From positions 1,302,001 through 1,366,000 of the forward strand of contig NZ_CP165782.1 of assembly GCF_000513895.2 (NCBI RefSeq): 64,000 bases of DNA, in the 5' to 3' direction. The notes beneath the pieces were generated by a model. It worked only from the letters and a program-made list of their open reading frames with translations, searched no databases and was not told the DNA's origin. The first letter of the stretch is position 1. Each line of letters begins with the position of its first letter. Shown one piece after another: positions 6,371-15,397 of the stretch. The position numbers and the translations under genes are program-made. This stretch comes from Ensifer sp. WSM1721. GTDB lineage: Bacteria > Pseudomonadota > Alphaproteobacteria > Rhizobiales > Rhizobiaceae.

Positions 6371-8881
6371 GTGCCAACATTTTCGCCCAGCCTCGAAAAG
6401 GCGCTGCATCAGGCACTGACATATGCCAACGAGCGCCATCATGAATATGCGACGCTCGAGCACCTGCTGCTGGCATTGATCGACGATGCCGATGCGGCGG
6501 CCGTGATGGGCGCGTGCAATGTTAATCTCGACACGCTTCGCAAGACCGTAACCGATTACGTCGACAACGAATTGTCGAATCTGGTGACGGGCTACGACGA
6601 GGATTCGAAACCGACGGCCGGCTTTCAACGGGTAATCCAGCGCGCCGTCATCCACGTGCAATCCTCGGGCCGCGAGGAGGTGACGGGGGCCAATGTGCTC
6701 GTCGCGATCTTTGCCGAGCGCGAGAGCCATGCTGCCTATTTCCTGCAGGAACAGGAGATGACGCGTTACGACGCGGTCAACTTCATCTCGCATGGGATCG
6801 GCAAGCGGCCGGGCGCCTCCGAGTCGCGGCCGGTGCGCGGGGCAGAGGATCAGGACTCCGAGCAGAAGCCATCGCGCGAGAGCGAGGAGGCGGGTCCGAA
6901 GAAGCAGCAGGACGCCCTCACGGCCTACTGCGTCAATCTCAACGAGAAGGCAAAATCCGGAAAGATCGACCCGTTGATCGGCCGCCATGCCGAGGTCAAC
7001 CGGACGATTCAGGTGCTTTGCCGCAGGTCCAAGAACAACCCCCTCTATGTCGGCGATCCGGGTGTGGGCAAGACAGCGATTGCCGAGGGTCTCGCCAAGC
7101 GCATCGTCGAGAAGAAGGTGCCGGAGGCGCTTCAGGATGCCACGATCTTCGCACTGGACATGGGAACGCTGCTCGCCGGAACGCGCTACCGTGGCGACTT
7201 CGAGGAACGCCTGAAGCAGGTCGTCAAGGAGCTCGAGGAATATCCCGGAGCCGTTCTCTTTATTGATGAGATCCATACCGTCATCGGTGCCGGCGCCACC
7301 TCGGGCGGCGCCATGGACGCGTCCAACCTGCTGAAGCCGGCGCTCTCTTCGGGTGCGATCCGCTGCATCGGTTCGACGACCTACAAGGAGTATCGCCAGT
7401 TCTTCGAGAAGGACCGCGCGCTCGTCCGTCGCTTCCAGAAGATCGACGTCAACGAGCCGACGATCGCCGATACGATCGAGATCATGAAGGGACTGAAGCC
7501 CTATTTCGAGGATTACCACCAGCTCAAGTATTCCAGCGAGGCAATCAGGGCGGCGGTCGAGCTTTCGGCGCGCTACATCAATGATCGGAAGCTGCCGGAC
7601 AAGGCGATCGACGTCATCGACGAGTCCGGTGCCGCGCAAATGCTTTTGCCCGTGAACAAGCGCCGCAAGCTGATCACCGAGAAGGAGATCGAGGCGACGA
7701 TCGCGACGATGGCGCGCATTCCGCCGAAGACGGTCTCGAAGGACGACGAGGCGGTGCTTGCCAATCTTGAGAAGGAGCTTCGCTCGGTCGTCTACGGTCA
7801 GGATCTGGCGATCGAGGCACTGGCCTCGTCGATCAAGCTGGCGCGTGCCGGCCTCAGAGAGCCCAACAAGCCGATCGGCTGCTACGTCTTCACTGGTCCA
7901 ACCGGTGTCGGCAAGACGGAGGTGGCCAAGCAGTTGGCGACGTCGCTTGGCGTCGAACTGCTGCGCTTCGATATGTCGGAATACATGGAACGCCATACCG
8001 TGTCTCGTCTGATCGGCGCGCCTCCCGGCTACGTCGGCTTCGACCAGGGCGGTCTCCTGACCGACGGTGTCGACCAGCATCCGCACTGCGTGCTCTTGCT
8101 GGATGAGATCGAGAAGGCCCATCCGGACCTTTTCAACATCCTGCTGCAGGTCATGGATCACGGTTCGCTGACCGACCATAACGGCAAGAAGATCGACTTC
8201 CGCAACGTCATTCTGATCATGACGACCAATGCCGGCGCATCCGACATGGCCCGGCCGGCGATTGGCTTCGGTTCCTCCAAGCGAAGCGGAGAGGATGTCG
8301 AGGCGCTGAACCGCTTGTTCACGCCGGAGTTCCGCAACCGTCTGGATGCGGTCATTCCGTTCGCTTCGCTGCCGACGCCGGTCATTCATAAGGTCGTGCA
8401 GAAGTTCGTCATGCAGCTCGAGACGCAACTCGCCGAGCGCAACGTCACCTTCGACCTTGCACCGGACGCAGTCGCCTGGCTCGCCGAGAAGGGATACGAT
8501 GAAAAAATGGGTGCACGTCCGCTTGCGCGCGTCATCCAGGAAAACATCAAGAAGCCGCTCGCGGATGAAATCCTCTTCGGCAAGCTCAAGAAGGGCGGCG
8601 TCGTCAAGGTGACGATCGGCACGAAGGAGGACGGCAGCAAGGGGCTGATCCTGGACGCCGTGCCGGAGACGGCGCCGATTAAGCCCAAGGCCGAGGTATC
8701 GCGCCCCGCGGGCAAAGGCGCCAAGGCCAAGAAGGCGGACGAGAAGGAAACGGTCTCGGCTGAGGCTGCTCCGAAGGCGAAGCCGAAGAAGTCGGCGAAG
8801 GCCTCTACCGGCGGTGGCGACGGCTCGGACTCGACTCCTCTCAGGGGCCGGACAGTTCCAAAAGTACCGCGCAAGAAATAG
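6371..8881 (+). CDS. clpA: ATP-dependent Clp protease ATP-binding subunit ClpA
   Basis: This 836-residue AAA+ unfoldase feeds ClpP. It has an N-terminal Clp_N repeat domain (about 1-145), a first nucleotide domain with Walker A GDPGVGKT at 230-237 and a second with GPTGVGKT near 509-516, and the ClpB-type D2-small domain behind. The start is GTG, nine bases after clpS, with AGGAAC upstream. The last 80 residues or so form a Lys/Ala/Pro-rich tail that is absent from the roughly 758-residue E. coli enzyme. The IGF/IGL loop needed for ClpP docking should lie in the second domain; PAIGFGSS near residue 635 fits. Confidence 0.95.
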   Translation: MPTFSPSLEKALHQALTYANERHHEYATLEHLLLALIDDADAAAVMGACNVNLDTLRKTVTDYVDNELSNLVTGYDEDSKPTAGFQRVIQRAVIHVQSSGREEVTGANVLVAIFAERESHAAYFLQEQEMTRYDAVNFISHGIGKRPGASESRPVRGAEDQDSEQKPSRESEEAGPKKQQDALTAYCVNLNEKAKSGKIDPLIGRHAEVNRTIQVLCRRSKNNPLYVGDPGVGKTAIAEGLAKRIVEKKVPEALQDATIFALDMGTLLAGTRYRGDFEERLKQVVKELEEYPGAVLFIDEIHTVIGAGATSGGAMDASNLLKPALSSGAIRCIGSTTYKEYRQFFEKDRALVRRFQKIDVNEPTIADTIEIMKGLKPYFEDYHQLKYSSEAIRAAVELSARYINDRKLPDKAIDVIDESGAAQMLLPVNKRRKLITEKEIEATIATMARIPPKTVSKDDEAVLANLEKELRSVVYGQDLAIEALASSIKLARAGLREPNKPIGCYVFTGPTGVGKTEVAKQLATSLGVELLRFDMSEYMERHTVSRLIGAPPGYVGFDQGGLLTDGVDQHPHCVLLLDEIEKAHPDLFNILLQVMDHGSLTDHNGKKIDFRNVILIMTTNAGASDMARPAIGFGSSKRSGEDVEALNRLFTPEFRNRLDAVIPFASLPTPVIHKVVQKFVMQLETQLAERNVTFDLAPDAVAWLAEKGYDEKMGARPLARVIQENIKKPLADEILFGKLKKGGVVKVTIGTKEDGSKGLILDAVPETAPIKPKAEVSRPAGKGAKAKKADEKETVSAEAAPKAKPKKSAKASTGGGDGSDSTPLRGRTVPKVPRKK

Positions 8882-8902
8882 CGCAATCGCGATTGAACCT
8901 GA

Positions 8903-8935
8903 CAGTGCCGGGCGGCCCCGCCCGGCACTGTGTTG
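8903..8935 (+). terminator. intrinsic terminator after clpA
   Basis: A perfect eleven-base stem CAGTGCCGGGC / GCCCGGCACTG with a six-base loop is followed by TGTTGTT. Confidence 0.8.
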
Positions 8936-8957
8936 TTGAGCGGAAGGCGCTGTTCCC

Positions 8958-9704
8958 ATGACGTCCATGGAGCGTGTGAAAGACGAACGATCATCCCTTG
9001 CCTGGTTTCTGACCGGCGCGCGCGGGATTTTCAGCCTCCCAGCCATCATCCTGATGCTTTCCTTCGTTGGCTTCTGCTCGCTGACCGTGCAGGCGGGCAT
9101 CCCCCCGGAGCAGGTCGTGTTCATGACCGGGATCGTCTGGGCCTTGCCGGCAAAGGTCATACTGGTGAGCTCGATTCTCAGCGGTGCCAGCCTTGCCACG
9201 GCTTTCCTCGCCGTTACGCTTTCGTCGGTCCGTTTGATGCCGATGGTCGCGGCCCTCGTCCCCGAATTGCGGGGATCGAGAACACCGACGTGGCTGCTTC
9301 TCGTGCTCTCGCATTTCGTGGCGATCACCGCCTGGGTCTTTGCGATGGAGCGGGTGCAGGAGGTACCGCGCGACCGTCGCGCAACCTTCTTCGCCGGTTT
9401 CAGCATCACGCTCGTCGCCACAAACATGTTGCTGGTCGGCATCGTCTATCACGTCGTCGCCGAATTCCCGCCGATCATTGCTGGCTGCCTCTTCTTCCTG
9501 ACGCCCGTCTACTTCCTTGCCTCAATCTGGCACTCGGCGCGCCATCCGGTGGTCTATGCGGCGCTTGGCGTCGGCCTTCTCGCGGGGCCGCTGTTTTACT
9601 GGATCGCGCCGGAATTCGACATTCTCCTCGCCGGCGTCGGCGGCGGAACGCTCGCCTGGCTTGGCGAGCGCATTTGGCGTTCGCGACAGGAGAAAAACGC
9701 GTGA
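8958..9704 (+). CDS. azlC: AzlC family branched-chain amino acid exporter, large subunit
   Basis: This 248-residue integral membrane protein has the features of AzlC: about seven hydrophobic segments and the conserved early stretch VQAGIPPEQVVFMTG followed by a loop with LSSVRLMPMVAALVPELRG, a typical block of the family. AzlC and AzlD together export branched-chain amino acids in B. subtilis (as shown by 4-azaleucine resistance); the substrate here is not known. It overlaps the next gene by four bases. Gene symbol is by family only. Confidence 0.8.
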   Translation: MTSMERVKDERSSLAWFLTGARGIFSLPAIILMLSFVGFCSLTVQAGIPPEQVVFMTGIVWALPAKVILVSSILSGASLATAFLAVTLSSVRLMPMVAALVPELRGSRTPTWLLLVLSHFVAITAWVFAMERVQEVPRDRRATFFAGFSITLVATNMLLVGIVYHVVAEFPPIIAGCLFFLTPVYFLASIWHSARHPVVYAALGVGLLAGPLFYWIAPEFDILLAGVGGGTLAWLGERIWRSRQEKNA

Positions 9705-10045
9705 CCTGGCTGGACGGATGGTGGGCCTATGCCTTCATCGCGATTGCCGGCTGGCTCGCGACCGACATCTGGCGATGGCTCGGCGTCCTCGCCGGCAAGC
9801 GGCTCCGCGAGGATTCGGAAGCCTTGAACTGGGTGAGAGCGGTCGCGACTGCGCTCGTCGCGGCCGTCATCGCGAAGCTGATCCTCTATCCGACAGGAGT
9901 CCTGGCGCAGTCACCCCTCTGGCTCCGCCTTGGTGCGGTGATCGTGGGGGCGATCGCTTTCTTTCTCGCCCGCCAGAAACCCGCGGTCGGAATTTCGACG
10001 TCGATAGCTGTATTGGGCGCAGGCCTCTGGTGGCTGGGATTTTGA
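9701..10045 (+). CDS. azlD: AzlD family transporter, small subunit
   Basis: This 114-residue membrane protein has four hydrophobic segments and is the expected small partner of AzlC. The start is GTG in the junction GTGA, where its first base is the last sense base of azlC; AGGAG stands eight bases upstream. The conserved WRWLGVLAGKRL and AVATALVAAVIAKLILYP stretches fit the family. Coupled translation with azlC is likely. A composite repeat follows 84 bases after the stop. Confidence 0.75.
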   Translation: MTWLDGWWAYAFIAIAGWLATDIWRWLGVLAGKRLREDSEALNWVRAVATALVAAVIAKLILYPTGVLAQSPLWLRLGAVIVGAIAFFLARQKPAVGISTSIAVLGAGLWWLGF

Positions 10046-10128
10046 CGGACCATCGGCTCAGCGTGGCCCCTCAGGGGCAAAAGGGTATCGACGCGGGCTT
10101 TCCCGATTTCCCGCAGGACTACTGCATG

Positions 10129-10303
10129 TGTCCTTAAATCGTACCCGATTTAAGGACAAAAACATGCAGCAATTCAACGTGCTACAGCGTCCTTTGTGCG
10201 TCTGAAAAGACGCACGGCGCTGTAAAGCGCGACGCGCTTTAGTCCTTGTTTTTGTGCATGTCGCTGTTCCAAACCGGTGCACACTTTTGCGCGACATGCA
10301 TTA
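10129..10303 (+). repeat. RIME-like composite repeat, copy A
   Basis: Four palindromes stand in series: TGTCCTTAAATCG-tacc-CGATTTAAGGACA (10129-10158), TGCGTC-tgaaaa-GACGCA (10198-10214), TAAAGCGC-gac-GCGCTTTA (10223-10241), and TGCATGTCGC with GCGACATGCA (10255-10300). Between the first two lies the shared core ATGCAGCAATTCAA. The first half is the same element as copy B in the opposite orientation. The right edge runs into the stop codon of hinT. No coding capacity is supported. Confidence 0.85.
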
Positions 10304-10720
10304 AAGCGCCCGCCGAATTTTCTCCGCGTTTGCAGCCAGGACCTCGTTGTCCTCCATCCGGCCGGAATGTGGCCTCAGCGGAACACCTTCCCGGCGGGGG
10401 ATGACGTGGAAATGCAGGTGGAAGACCGATTGGCCGGCCGGCGGCTCGTTGAACTGCATGATGGTGACGCCGTGGGCATCGAAGGCAGCCTTCGCGGCGA
10501 TCGCGATCTTCTGGACTGTGGCGATCAGGGCAGGCAAGGTTGCGGGATCGGCGTCGAAAATGTTGCGCGACGGCGCCTTCGGCAGCACAAGCACGTGCCC
10601 CTCCGCCTGCGGCATCACGTCCATGAACGCGACCGTCGCCTCGTCCTCGTAGACGCGGTGCGAAGGAATTTCGCCGCGCAATATCTTGGCGAAGATATTG
10701 TTGGTGTCGTATGCGCTCAT
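10301..10720 (-). CDS. hinT: HIT family hydrolase (HinT-like)
   Basis: This 139-residue protein has the histidine triad H101-L-H103-F-H105-VIP of purine nucleotide hydrolases that cleave AMP-lysine or related phosphoramidates. The N-terminal block NNIFAKILRGEIPSHRVYED and the middle VMPQAEGHVLVLPK are typical. The start is chosen at MSAYDTN because GAGGAAACGAC precedes it; a longer upstream frame reads through 66 residues of non-family sequence. The stop codon is at the edge of the palindromic repeat to its 3' side. It is 85 bases downstream of the DUF482 gene. Confidence 0.9.
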   Translation of the reverse strand: MSAYDTNNIFAKILRGEIPSHRVYEDEATVAFMDVMPQAEGHVLVLPKAPSRNIFDADPATLPALIATVQKIAIAAKAAFDAHGVTIMQFNEPPAGQSVFHLHFHVIPRREGVPLRPHSGRMEDNEVLAANAEKIRRAL

Positions 10721-10805
10721 GTCGTTTCCTCTTCTTGCAGGCTGATGGGAAGACCGCGGCTTTTCAAGTCGTCCTGTGCCGCGATGATTTAGACTCGGAT
10801 CAAGG

Positions 10806-11984
10806 CTAGTGCTCCGCTTTGCGGAAAGGCCCGTGCTCTGCAAGGAACTCGCCGGTTTCTTCCACATCCCGGCGCTCCCTTTCGAGATAGTCGGCGACGG
10901 CGCGTGCAAGCCCGGCATGGGTGATGAAATGTGCCGAATGGGTCATCACCGGCATATAGCCGCGCGCAAGCTTGTGCTCGCCCTGGGCGCCCGCCTCGAC
11001 GCGCTTCAGGCCCTTGGCGATCGCGAAGTCGATGGCCTGATGATAGCAGACTTCGAAATGCAGGAAGGGATGATCCTCGATGCAGCCCCAGTGCCGCCCG
11101 TAAAGCGCGTCGCCGCCGATGAAGTTGATGGCCCCCGCGATGTAGCGTCCGTCGCGCTTGGCCATGACCAGCAATATGTCGTCGGCCATTCTCTCGCCGA
11201 TCAGGGAATAGAACGCGCGCGTCAGGTAGGGGCGGCCCCATTTGCGGCCGCCGGTGTCCATATAGAAGGCGAAGAATTGGTCCCAGATCGATTCCGTGAG
11301 GTCGCTGCCGGTCAGCCAATCGATGCTTATGCCATGTTCGACAGCCGCTCGCCGTTCCCGTTTCAACGCCTTGCGCTTTCGTGACGCGAGCGTGGCGAGA
11401 AAGTCGTCATGCGATCCGTAGCCGTCATTGATGAAATGGAACTGCTGATCGGTCCGGTGCAGAAATCCCGCTCGTTCGAACGTCGCCATTTCGTCCGCGG
11501 GCACGAAGGTGACGTGGGCCGAGGAGAGACCGTGACGGCGCGTCAACTCCTTGAGGCCCGCCGCAAGGGCGTCACGAACTGGGCGCGGATCGTCCTCTTC
11601 GGCCGCCAGGAGCCGCGGTCCGGTGACCGGCGTGAACGGGACCGAGCATTGCAGCTTCGGATAGTAGCGGCCGCCGGCACGCTCGAAAGCATCCGCCCAT
11701 CCATGATCGAAGACATATTCGCCCTGGCTGTGGCTTTTGACGTAGCAGACGAGCGCGCCGCGCAACGAACCGTCCGCATCTTCGATCAGCAGATGCTGTC
11801 CGAGCCAGCCCGTTTCCGCCGTCGCCGAACCGGATTCCTCGAGCGCCGACAGGTAGGCATGTGACACGAAGGGATTGTAGGGCGTGCCGGGATGCCCCCG
11901 TGACGCGCCGGCAAGCCTGCTCCAGCGCGCTGGCGAGATCGCGGTGAACGAGTGCTCTATGCGGATGTTGATCGCGTCTGTCAT
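10806..11984 (-). CDS. GNAT/FemAB-like acyltransferase, DUF482
   Basis: This 392-residue protein belongs to the DUF482 (COG3146) family, annotated as predicted peptidoglycan-related N-acetyltransferases. The diagnostic stretches are NPFVSHAYLSALEESGS near residue 40, KLQCSVPFTPVTGPRLL near 115, and RHWGCIEDHPFLHFEVCYHQAIDFAI in the C-terminal GNAT part. No enzyme of the family is well characterised, so the substrate is unknown. It begins four bases after the stop of the glycerophosphodiesterase gene without a good ribosome-binding site, which suggests translational coupling. Confidence 0.75.
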   Translation of the reverse strand: MTDAINIRIEHSFTAISPARWSRLAGASRGHPGTPYNPFVSHAYLSALEESGSATAETGWLGQHLLIEDADGSLRGALVCYVKSHSQGEYVFDHGWADAFERAGGRYYPKLQCSVPFTPVTGPRLLAAEEDDPRPVRDALAAGLKELTRRHGLSSAHVTFVPADEMATFERAGFLHRTDQQFHFINDGYGSHDDFLATLASRKRKALKRERRAAVEHGISIDWLTGSDLTESIWDQFFAFYMDTGGRKWGRPYLTRAFYSLIGERMADDILLVMAKRDGRYIAGAINFIGGDALYGRHWGCIEDHPFLHFEVCYHQAIDFAIAKGLKRVEAGAQGEHKLARGYMPVMTHSAHFITHAGLARAVADYLERERRDVEETGEFLAEHGPFRKAEH

Positions 11985-11988
11985 GCGC

Positions 11989-12714
11989 TTAGGAAATCAC
12001 GGTCTCCCGTGGATCGAAACCCTCGAAGGTCATTTGATCCGCATTGGCGAATGTATGCTCCTGTGCCGCCTTGTCGCGCACCGTCCAGGTGATGATGGTG
12101 CGGCCGAGGGCGCGTTCCTTGCTGATGAAGCTGTTCGGCAGATGGCCGTAGAAATAGGAGATGAAATCCAGACCGAGCTGCATTGCTTCCTCGTGCACGA
12201 AGAAAGTCTCCGGGTTGGCGCCGTCTGCCGTCAGGCCGAGCGGATAGGGCGCGTCGAGCGCCTTGAGGTCCTTGAGCAGCCAATGATCGAAGCTCATTAG
12301 CGCGACGCGCCCCTCGTAGTCTTCCAGTGCATCGAGGACCGCCGCGGCGAAGCCCTCGTCGTCGCCTTTCCGGCCCTTGAGTTCCAGGACGATCGGAACA
12401 CGGCCATTTACGAGGCGAAGCATTTGAGCGAGCGTCGGCACCTTGTCCTTGGTGCCGCCGATCGACAGCAGCCCGAGTTCGGCGGCTGTCTTCTCCCGCA
12501 CATCTCCTTTAATCCAGCAGAGACGCTCGAGGTCGTGGTCGTGGAAGACGACCGGCACGCTATCGGCCGTGAATTGCAGGTCGCATTCGATTGCGAAGCC
12601 GGCTTCGGCCGCGCGCGAGAAGGCCGAAAGCGTGTTTTCCCAAACCTCGCGGTTCATGTCGTGATAGCCCCGGTGAGCTATCGGCTGGGCTTTGAGCCAG
12701 GAAATGTCCTTCAT
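11989..12714 (-). CDS. glycerophosphodiester phosphodiesterase
   Basis: This 241-residue cytoplasmic TIM-barrel enzyme cleaves glycerophosphodiesters to glycerol 3-phosphate and an alcohol. The metal and catalytic residues are in place: H14-R-G at the N-terminus, E43-x-D45 in AIECDLQF, and H58 in VVFHDHDL. There is no signal peptide, so it resembles UgpQ rather than the periplasmic GlpQ. The start follows AGGGACTCTC. It is 12 bases downstream of ridA. Confidence 0.88.
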   Translation of the reverse strand: MKDISWLKAQPIAHRGYHDMNREVWENTLSAFSRAAEAGFAIECDLQFTADSVPVVFHDHDLERLCWIKGDVREKTAAELGLLSIGGTKDKVPTLAQMLRLVNGRVPIVLELKGRKGDDEGFAAAVLDALEDYEGRVALMSFDHWLLKDLKALDAPYPLGLTADGANPETFFVHEEAMQLGLDFISYFYGHLPNSFISKERALGRTIITWTVRDKAAQEHTFANADQMTFEGFDPRETVIS

Positions 12715-12726
12715 GAGAGTCCCTGA

Positions 12727-13194
12727 TCAGGCGATTTCGATGATGGCATCGATCTCGACGGCCGCGTTGAAGGGTAGGGAGGCCATGCCGACGGCGGCGC
12801 GCGCATGCTTGCCGGCCTCACCGAGCACGTTGGCGAAAAGATTTGAGGCGCCGTTGATGACAAGGTGTTGTTCGGTGAAATCGGGAGTCGAGGCGACAAA
12901 GCCGTTGATCTTGACGAGGCGCCGGATGCGGCCGAGATCGCCGCCCAAAGCTGCCTTGGCCTGTGCCAGGATGTTGATCGCGCAGAGCTCCGCGGCCCGT
13001 TGCGCGGCGGCGACGTCGACGTCCTTGCCGACATGCCCGGTCACGGCGACCTTGCCGCCTTCCATCGGCAATTGTCCGGAAATATAGAGCGTCGAGCCGG
13101 TAACGACGTAGGGCACGTAATTCGCGACGGGTGCGACCGCCTGTGGAAGGACGATGCCGAGCTCGGTAAGACGCTTTTCGATCTCTGCGGACAT
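12727..13194 (-). CDS. RidA family protein (enamine/imine deaminase)
   Basis: This 155-residue protein is of the YjgF/YER057c/UK114 family. The stretch IYISGQLPMEGGK-like (read as LYISGQLPMEGGKVAVTGHVGKDV) and the C-terminal ASLPFNAAVEIDAIIEIA fit the longer, about 150-residue subgroup, not the 128-residue canonical RidA. RidA hydrolyses reactive 2-aminoacrylate produced by PLP enzymes. The catalytic Arg of true RidA (near residue 105) is not evident here, so the deaminase activity is uncertain. It heads a leftward group with the phosphodiesterase and DUF482 genes and diverges from eipB. Confidence 0.8.
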   Translation of the reverse strand: MSAEIEKRLTELGIVLPQAVAPVANYVPYVVTGSTLYISGQLPMEGGKVAVTGHVGKDVDVAAAQRAAELCAINILAQAKAALGGDLGRIRRLVKINGFVASTPDFTEQHLVINGASNLFANVLGEAGKHARAAVGMASLPFNAAVEIDAIIEIA

Positions 13195-13225
13195 GAAAGG
13201 CTCCCTTGTTGTCTTTTGTGGTAAA

Positions 13226-13247
13226 ATCCTGCATGCAGAGGCAGGAT
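13226..13247. promoter_or_regulatory. inverted repeat between ridA and eipB
   Basis: ATCCTGC-atgcagag-GCAGGAT is a perfect seven-base inverted repeat in the 142-base divergent gap. It could be an operator; nothing else supports that. Confidence 0.3.
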
Positions 13248-13336
13248 CACGACAGGCGCCAGCCAGAAAGGATCTGCCTCGCTTCTGCCGAAAGCTTGTT
13301 TATCGCATTGCCGGCGAGTCCAACAGGAGGAAACGG

Positions 13337-14152
13337 ATGTTTCGTAAAGGCTTCGGTCGTGCCAGTCTGGGGGCTCTCTGTTTCGCTGTCATGACTGCCG
13401 GGGCGAATGCGAGCGCGCTCGCTCCCCATCGTGCAGTCTACGACCTGGAATTGAAGGACGCCTCCGAACGTTCCGGAATTTCCGGCATGTATGGTCGCAT
13501 GGTCTACGAGTTCAACGGCTCTCCGTGCGAAGGCTATACCGTGAGCTTCCGCTTCGTCACCCAGGTCGATACCGGGGAGGAGGTTCGCCTGACCGACCAG
13601 CAGACCACCACCTATGAGGACATGAAAAACGGCAGCTTCCGCTTCCTGACCCGGTCCTTCACCGATGAAAAGCTGGATAAGGAGGTGCGCGGAAGCGCGC
13701 ATGAGGAAAAGACAGGCGTTAAGGTCGAGCTGACCGCACCCGACAAGCGCGAGGTGGCTCTGGCCGCGAGCCGCTTTCCGACCGAGCACATGTTGGAGGT
13801 GATCGAGCGGGCGAAGAGGGGCGAATCGTTCTTCGAGTCCCGCATCTTCGACGGCTCCGATACGGGCGACAAGACGCTGATCACGTCGACCTTCGTCGGC
13901 AAGCCACGTCAGCCTTCCGCGGACGAGGCCGACGCCGGCAAGGCGGGCAAGCTCGCGAGCGAAAAATATTGGCCGGTGACGATATCCTACTTCAACGACA
14001 ACGCCAGCGGCGACGCGCAGCCCATCTATCGCATGTCCTTCAAACTCTACGAGAACGGAGTCACGCGGGACCTGACGATGGACTACGGCGACTTCGTGCT
14101 GAGCGGGAAGCTCGCAGATCTCGAAGTTTTCAACGCCGAAGAGTGCAAGTAG
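13337..14152 (+). CDS. eipB: periplasmic envelope integrity protein EipB (DUF1849)
   Basis: This 271-residue protein has an N-terminal signal peptide (hydrophobic ASLGALCFAVMTAG, cleavage probably after ANA-SA) and the DUF1849 fold. Brucella EipB is a periplasmic beta-spiral protein needed for envelope integrity and stress resistance, closed by one disulfide. Here only two cysteines are left in the mature part, one in SPCEGY and one in the C-terminal NAEECK, which matches that disulfide. The ATG has AGGAGG nine bases upstream. The gene stands alone, divergent from ridA. Confidence 0.85.
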   Translation: MFRKGFGRASLGALCFAVMTAGANASALAPHRAVYDLELKDASERSGISGMYGRMVYEFNGSPCEGYTVSFRFVTQVDTGEEVRLTDQQTTTYEDMKNGSFRFLTRSFTDEKLDKEVRGSAHEEKTGVKVELTAPDKREVALAASRFPTEHMLEVIERAKRGESFFESRIFDGSDTGDKTLITSTFVGKPRQPSADEADAGKAGKLASEKYWPVTISYFNDNASGDAQPIYRMSFKLYENGVTRDLTMDYGDFVLSGKLADLEVFNAEECK

Positions 14153-14284
14153 CGCGTCGTCCGAAACTGTCTATGCTTTCGGGATAACGAGAGCTGTGAT
14201 CCGTTTCAGGCAAAAAATGCCCATCAGTCTTGATTTATCGGGCGGTTGCCGTTAATGGGCTGCCCATTCCACACGTAAGGCATG

Positions 14285-14304
14285 GGATTTTCCGGGAGAA
14301 ATCC
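14285..14304 (+). promoter_or_regulatory. hairpin in the rpsB leader
   Basis: GGATTT-tccgggag-AAATCC forms a six-base stem 76 bases upstream of rpsB in a 228-base leader. Leaders of rpsB are often autoregulated by S2; whether this one is cannot be told. Confidence 0.3.
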
Positions 14305-14380
14305 GGACTGTTCCGCCGGTGGGCGCATTGCGGTGCGCTCGACGCCTTGCGGAGGTTCAACCGGAAAAGGAGACAAAGGC

Positions 14381-15148
14381 ATGGCATTGCCTGATTTCAC
14401 CATGCGCCAGCTTCTCGAAGCCGGCGTCCACTTCGGCCACCAGACGCATCGCTGGAACCCGAAGATGAAGCCGTACATCTTCGGCGACCGTAACAACGTT
14501 CACATCATCGACCTCGCTCAGACCGTGCCGATGCTGTCGCGCGCCCTCCAGGTCGTCAGCGACACCGTTGCCAGCGGCGGCCGCGTGCTCTTCGTCGGCA
14601 CCAAGCGCCAGGCTTCGGAAATCATTGCCGACGCGGCGAAGCGCTCTGCCCAGTACTACGTCAACGCCCGCTGGCTCGGCGGCATGATGACCAACTGGAA
14701 GACGATTTCCAACTCGATCCAGCGTCTGCGCAAGCTTGACGAGATCCTCGCTTCGGAAGCGTCCGGCTTCACGAAGAAGGAGCGCCTGAACCTCGAGCGC
14801 GAGCGCGAAAAGCTGAACCGTGCGCTCGGCGGCATTCGCGACATGGGCGGCACGCCGGACCTGATGTTCATCATCGACACCAACAAGGAATCGATCGCCA
14901 TCGAAGAAGCCAAGCGCCTTGGCATTCCGGTCGTCGCCGTCATCGACTCCAACTGCGATCCGGATCTCATCGACTACCCGATTCCGGGCAACGACGACGC
15001 TTCGCGCGCCATCGCTCTTTACTGCGATCTCGTCGCTCGCGCCGCTATCGACGGCATTGCCCGTCAGCAGGGCGCCGCCGGCCGCGATCTCGGCGCATCC
15101 GAAGAGGTTCCGGTCGAGCCGGCCCTCGAGGAATCGTCCGAGGCCTGA
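14381..15148 (+). CDS. rpsB: 30S ribosomal protein S2
   Basis: This 255-residue protein is ribosomal S2. The opening [24 protein letters not shown] and the later [34 protein letters not shown] are family signatures. The start at MALPDF follows AAAGGAGACAAAGGC. It leads the rpsB-tsf-pyrH-frr order that is conserved across bacteria. A short acidic C-terminal tail ([16 protein letters not shown]) follows the folded part. Confidence 0.98.
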   Translation: MALPDFTMRQLLEAGVHFGHQTHRWNPKMKPYIFGDRNNVHIIDLAQTVPMLSRALQVVSDTVASGGRVLFVGTKRQASEIIADAAKRSAQYYVNARWLGGMMTNWKTISNSIQRLRKLDEILASEASGFTKKERLNLEREREKLNRALGGIRDMGGTPDLMFIIDTNKESIAIEEAKRLGIPVVAVIDSNCDPDLIDYPIPGNDDASRAIALYCDLVARAAIDGIARQQGAAGRDLGASEEVPVEPALEESSEA

Positions 15149-15199
15149 TCGGGCCGCACGGCAGACGGAGCGCTGCCGTACGCATGAAATGTCGGGACG

Positions 15200-15240
15200 A
15201 GGCCGTTTGTGATGGAGAATCTGAACGGCCTTGTTCTTTA
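15200..15240 (+). terminator. hairpin between rpsB and tsf
   Basis: AGGCCGTT and AACGGCCT form an eight-base stem with a 16-base loop followed by TGTTCTTTA. A second stem without a T run (ACGGCAG / CTGCCGT, 15158-15179) stands just before it. These could attenuate rpsB-tsf readthrough. Confidence 0.6.
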
Positions 15241-15397
15241 TCAGCCGGAAATGGCGCGGCCGGCCGCGGGCAGGCCCGCAAACATCGCTATGATCGCTTC
15301 ATAATGATGTCACAGAGAAAGGCCATTTCCTGCCAAACCTTCTGGCACTGCGCCACTCGCGGTCGGCGCGCCAGCCAAACTGACAAGAGGCACGAAG

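Noticed and set aside
6227..9442. A 1071-codon open frame on the minus strand opposite clpA
   Set aside because: It is antisense to clpA, whose motifs are complete. Long antisense frames arise from codon bias in high-GC genomes, and the peptide shows no family features.
10058..10297. Open frame in the gap before hinT, ending in a Cys-containing peptide like that of the frame at 45446-45766
   Set aside because: The shared peptide is simply the repeat (copies A and B) read in one frame. It is not evidence of a protein family.
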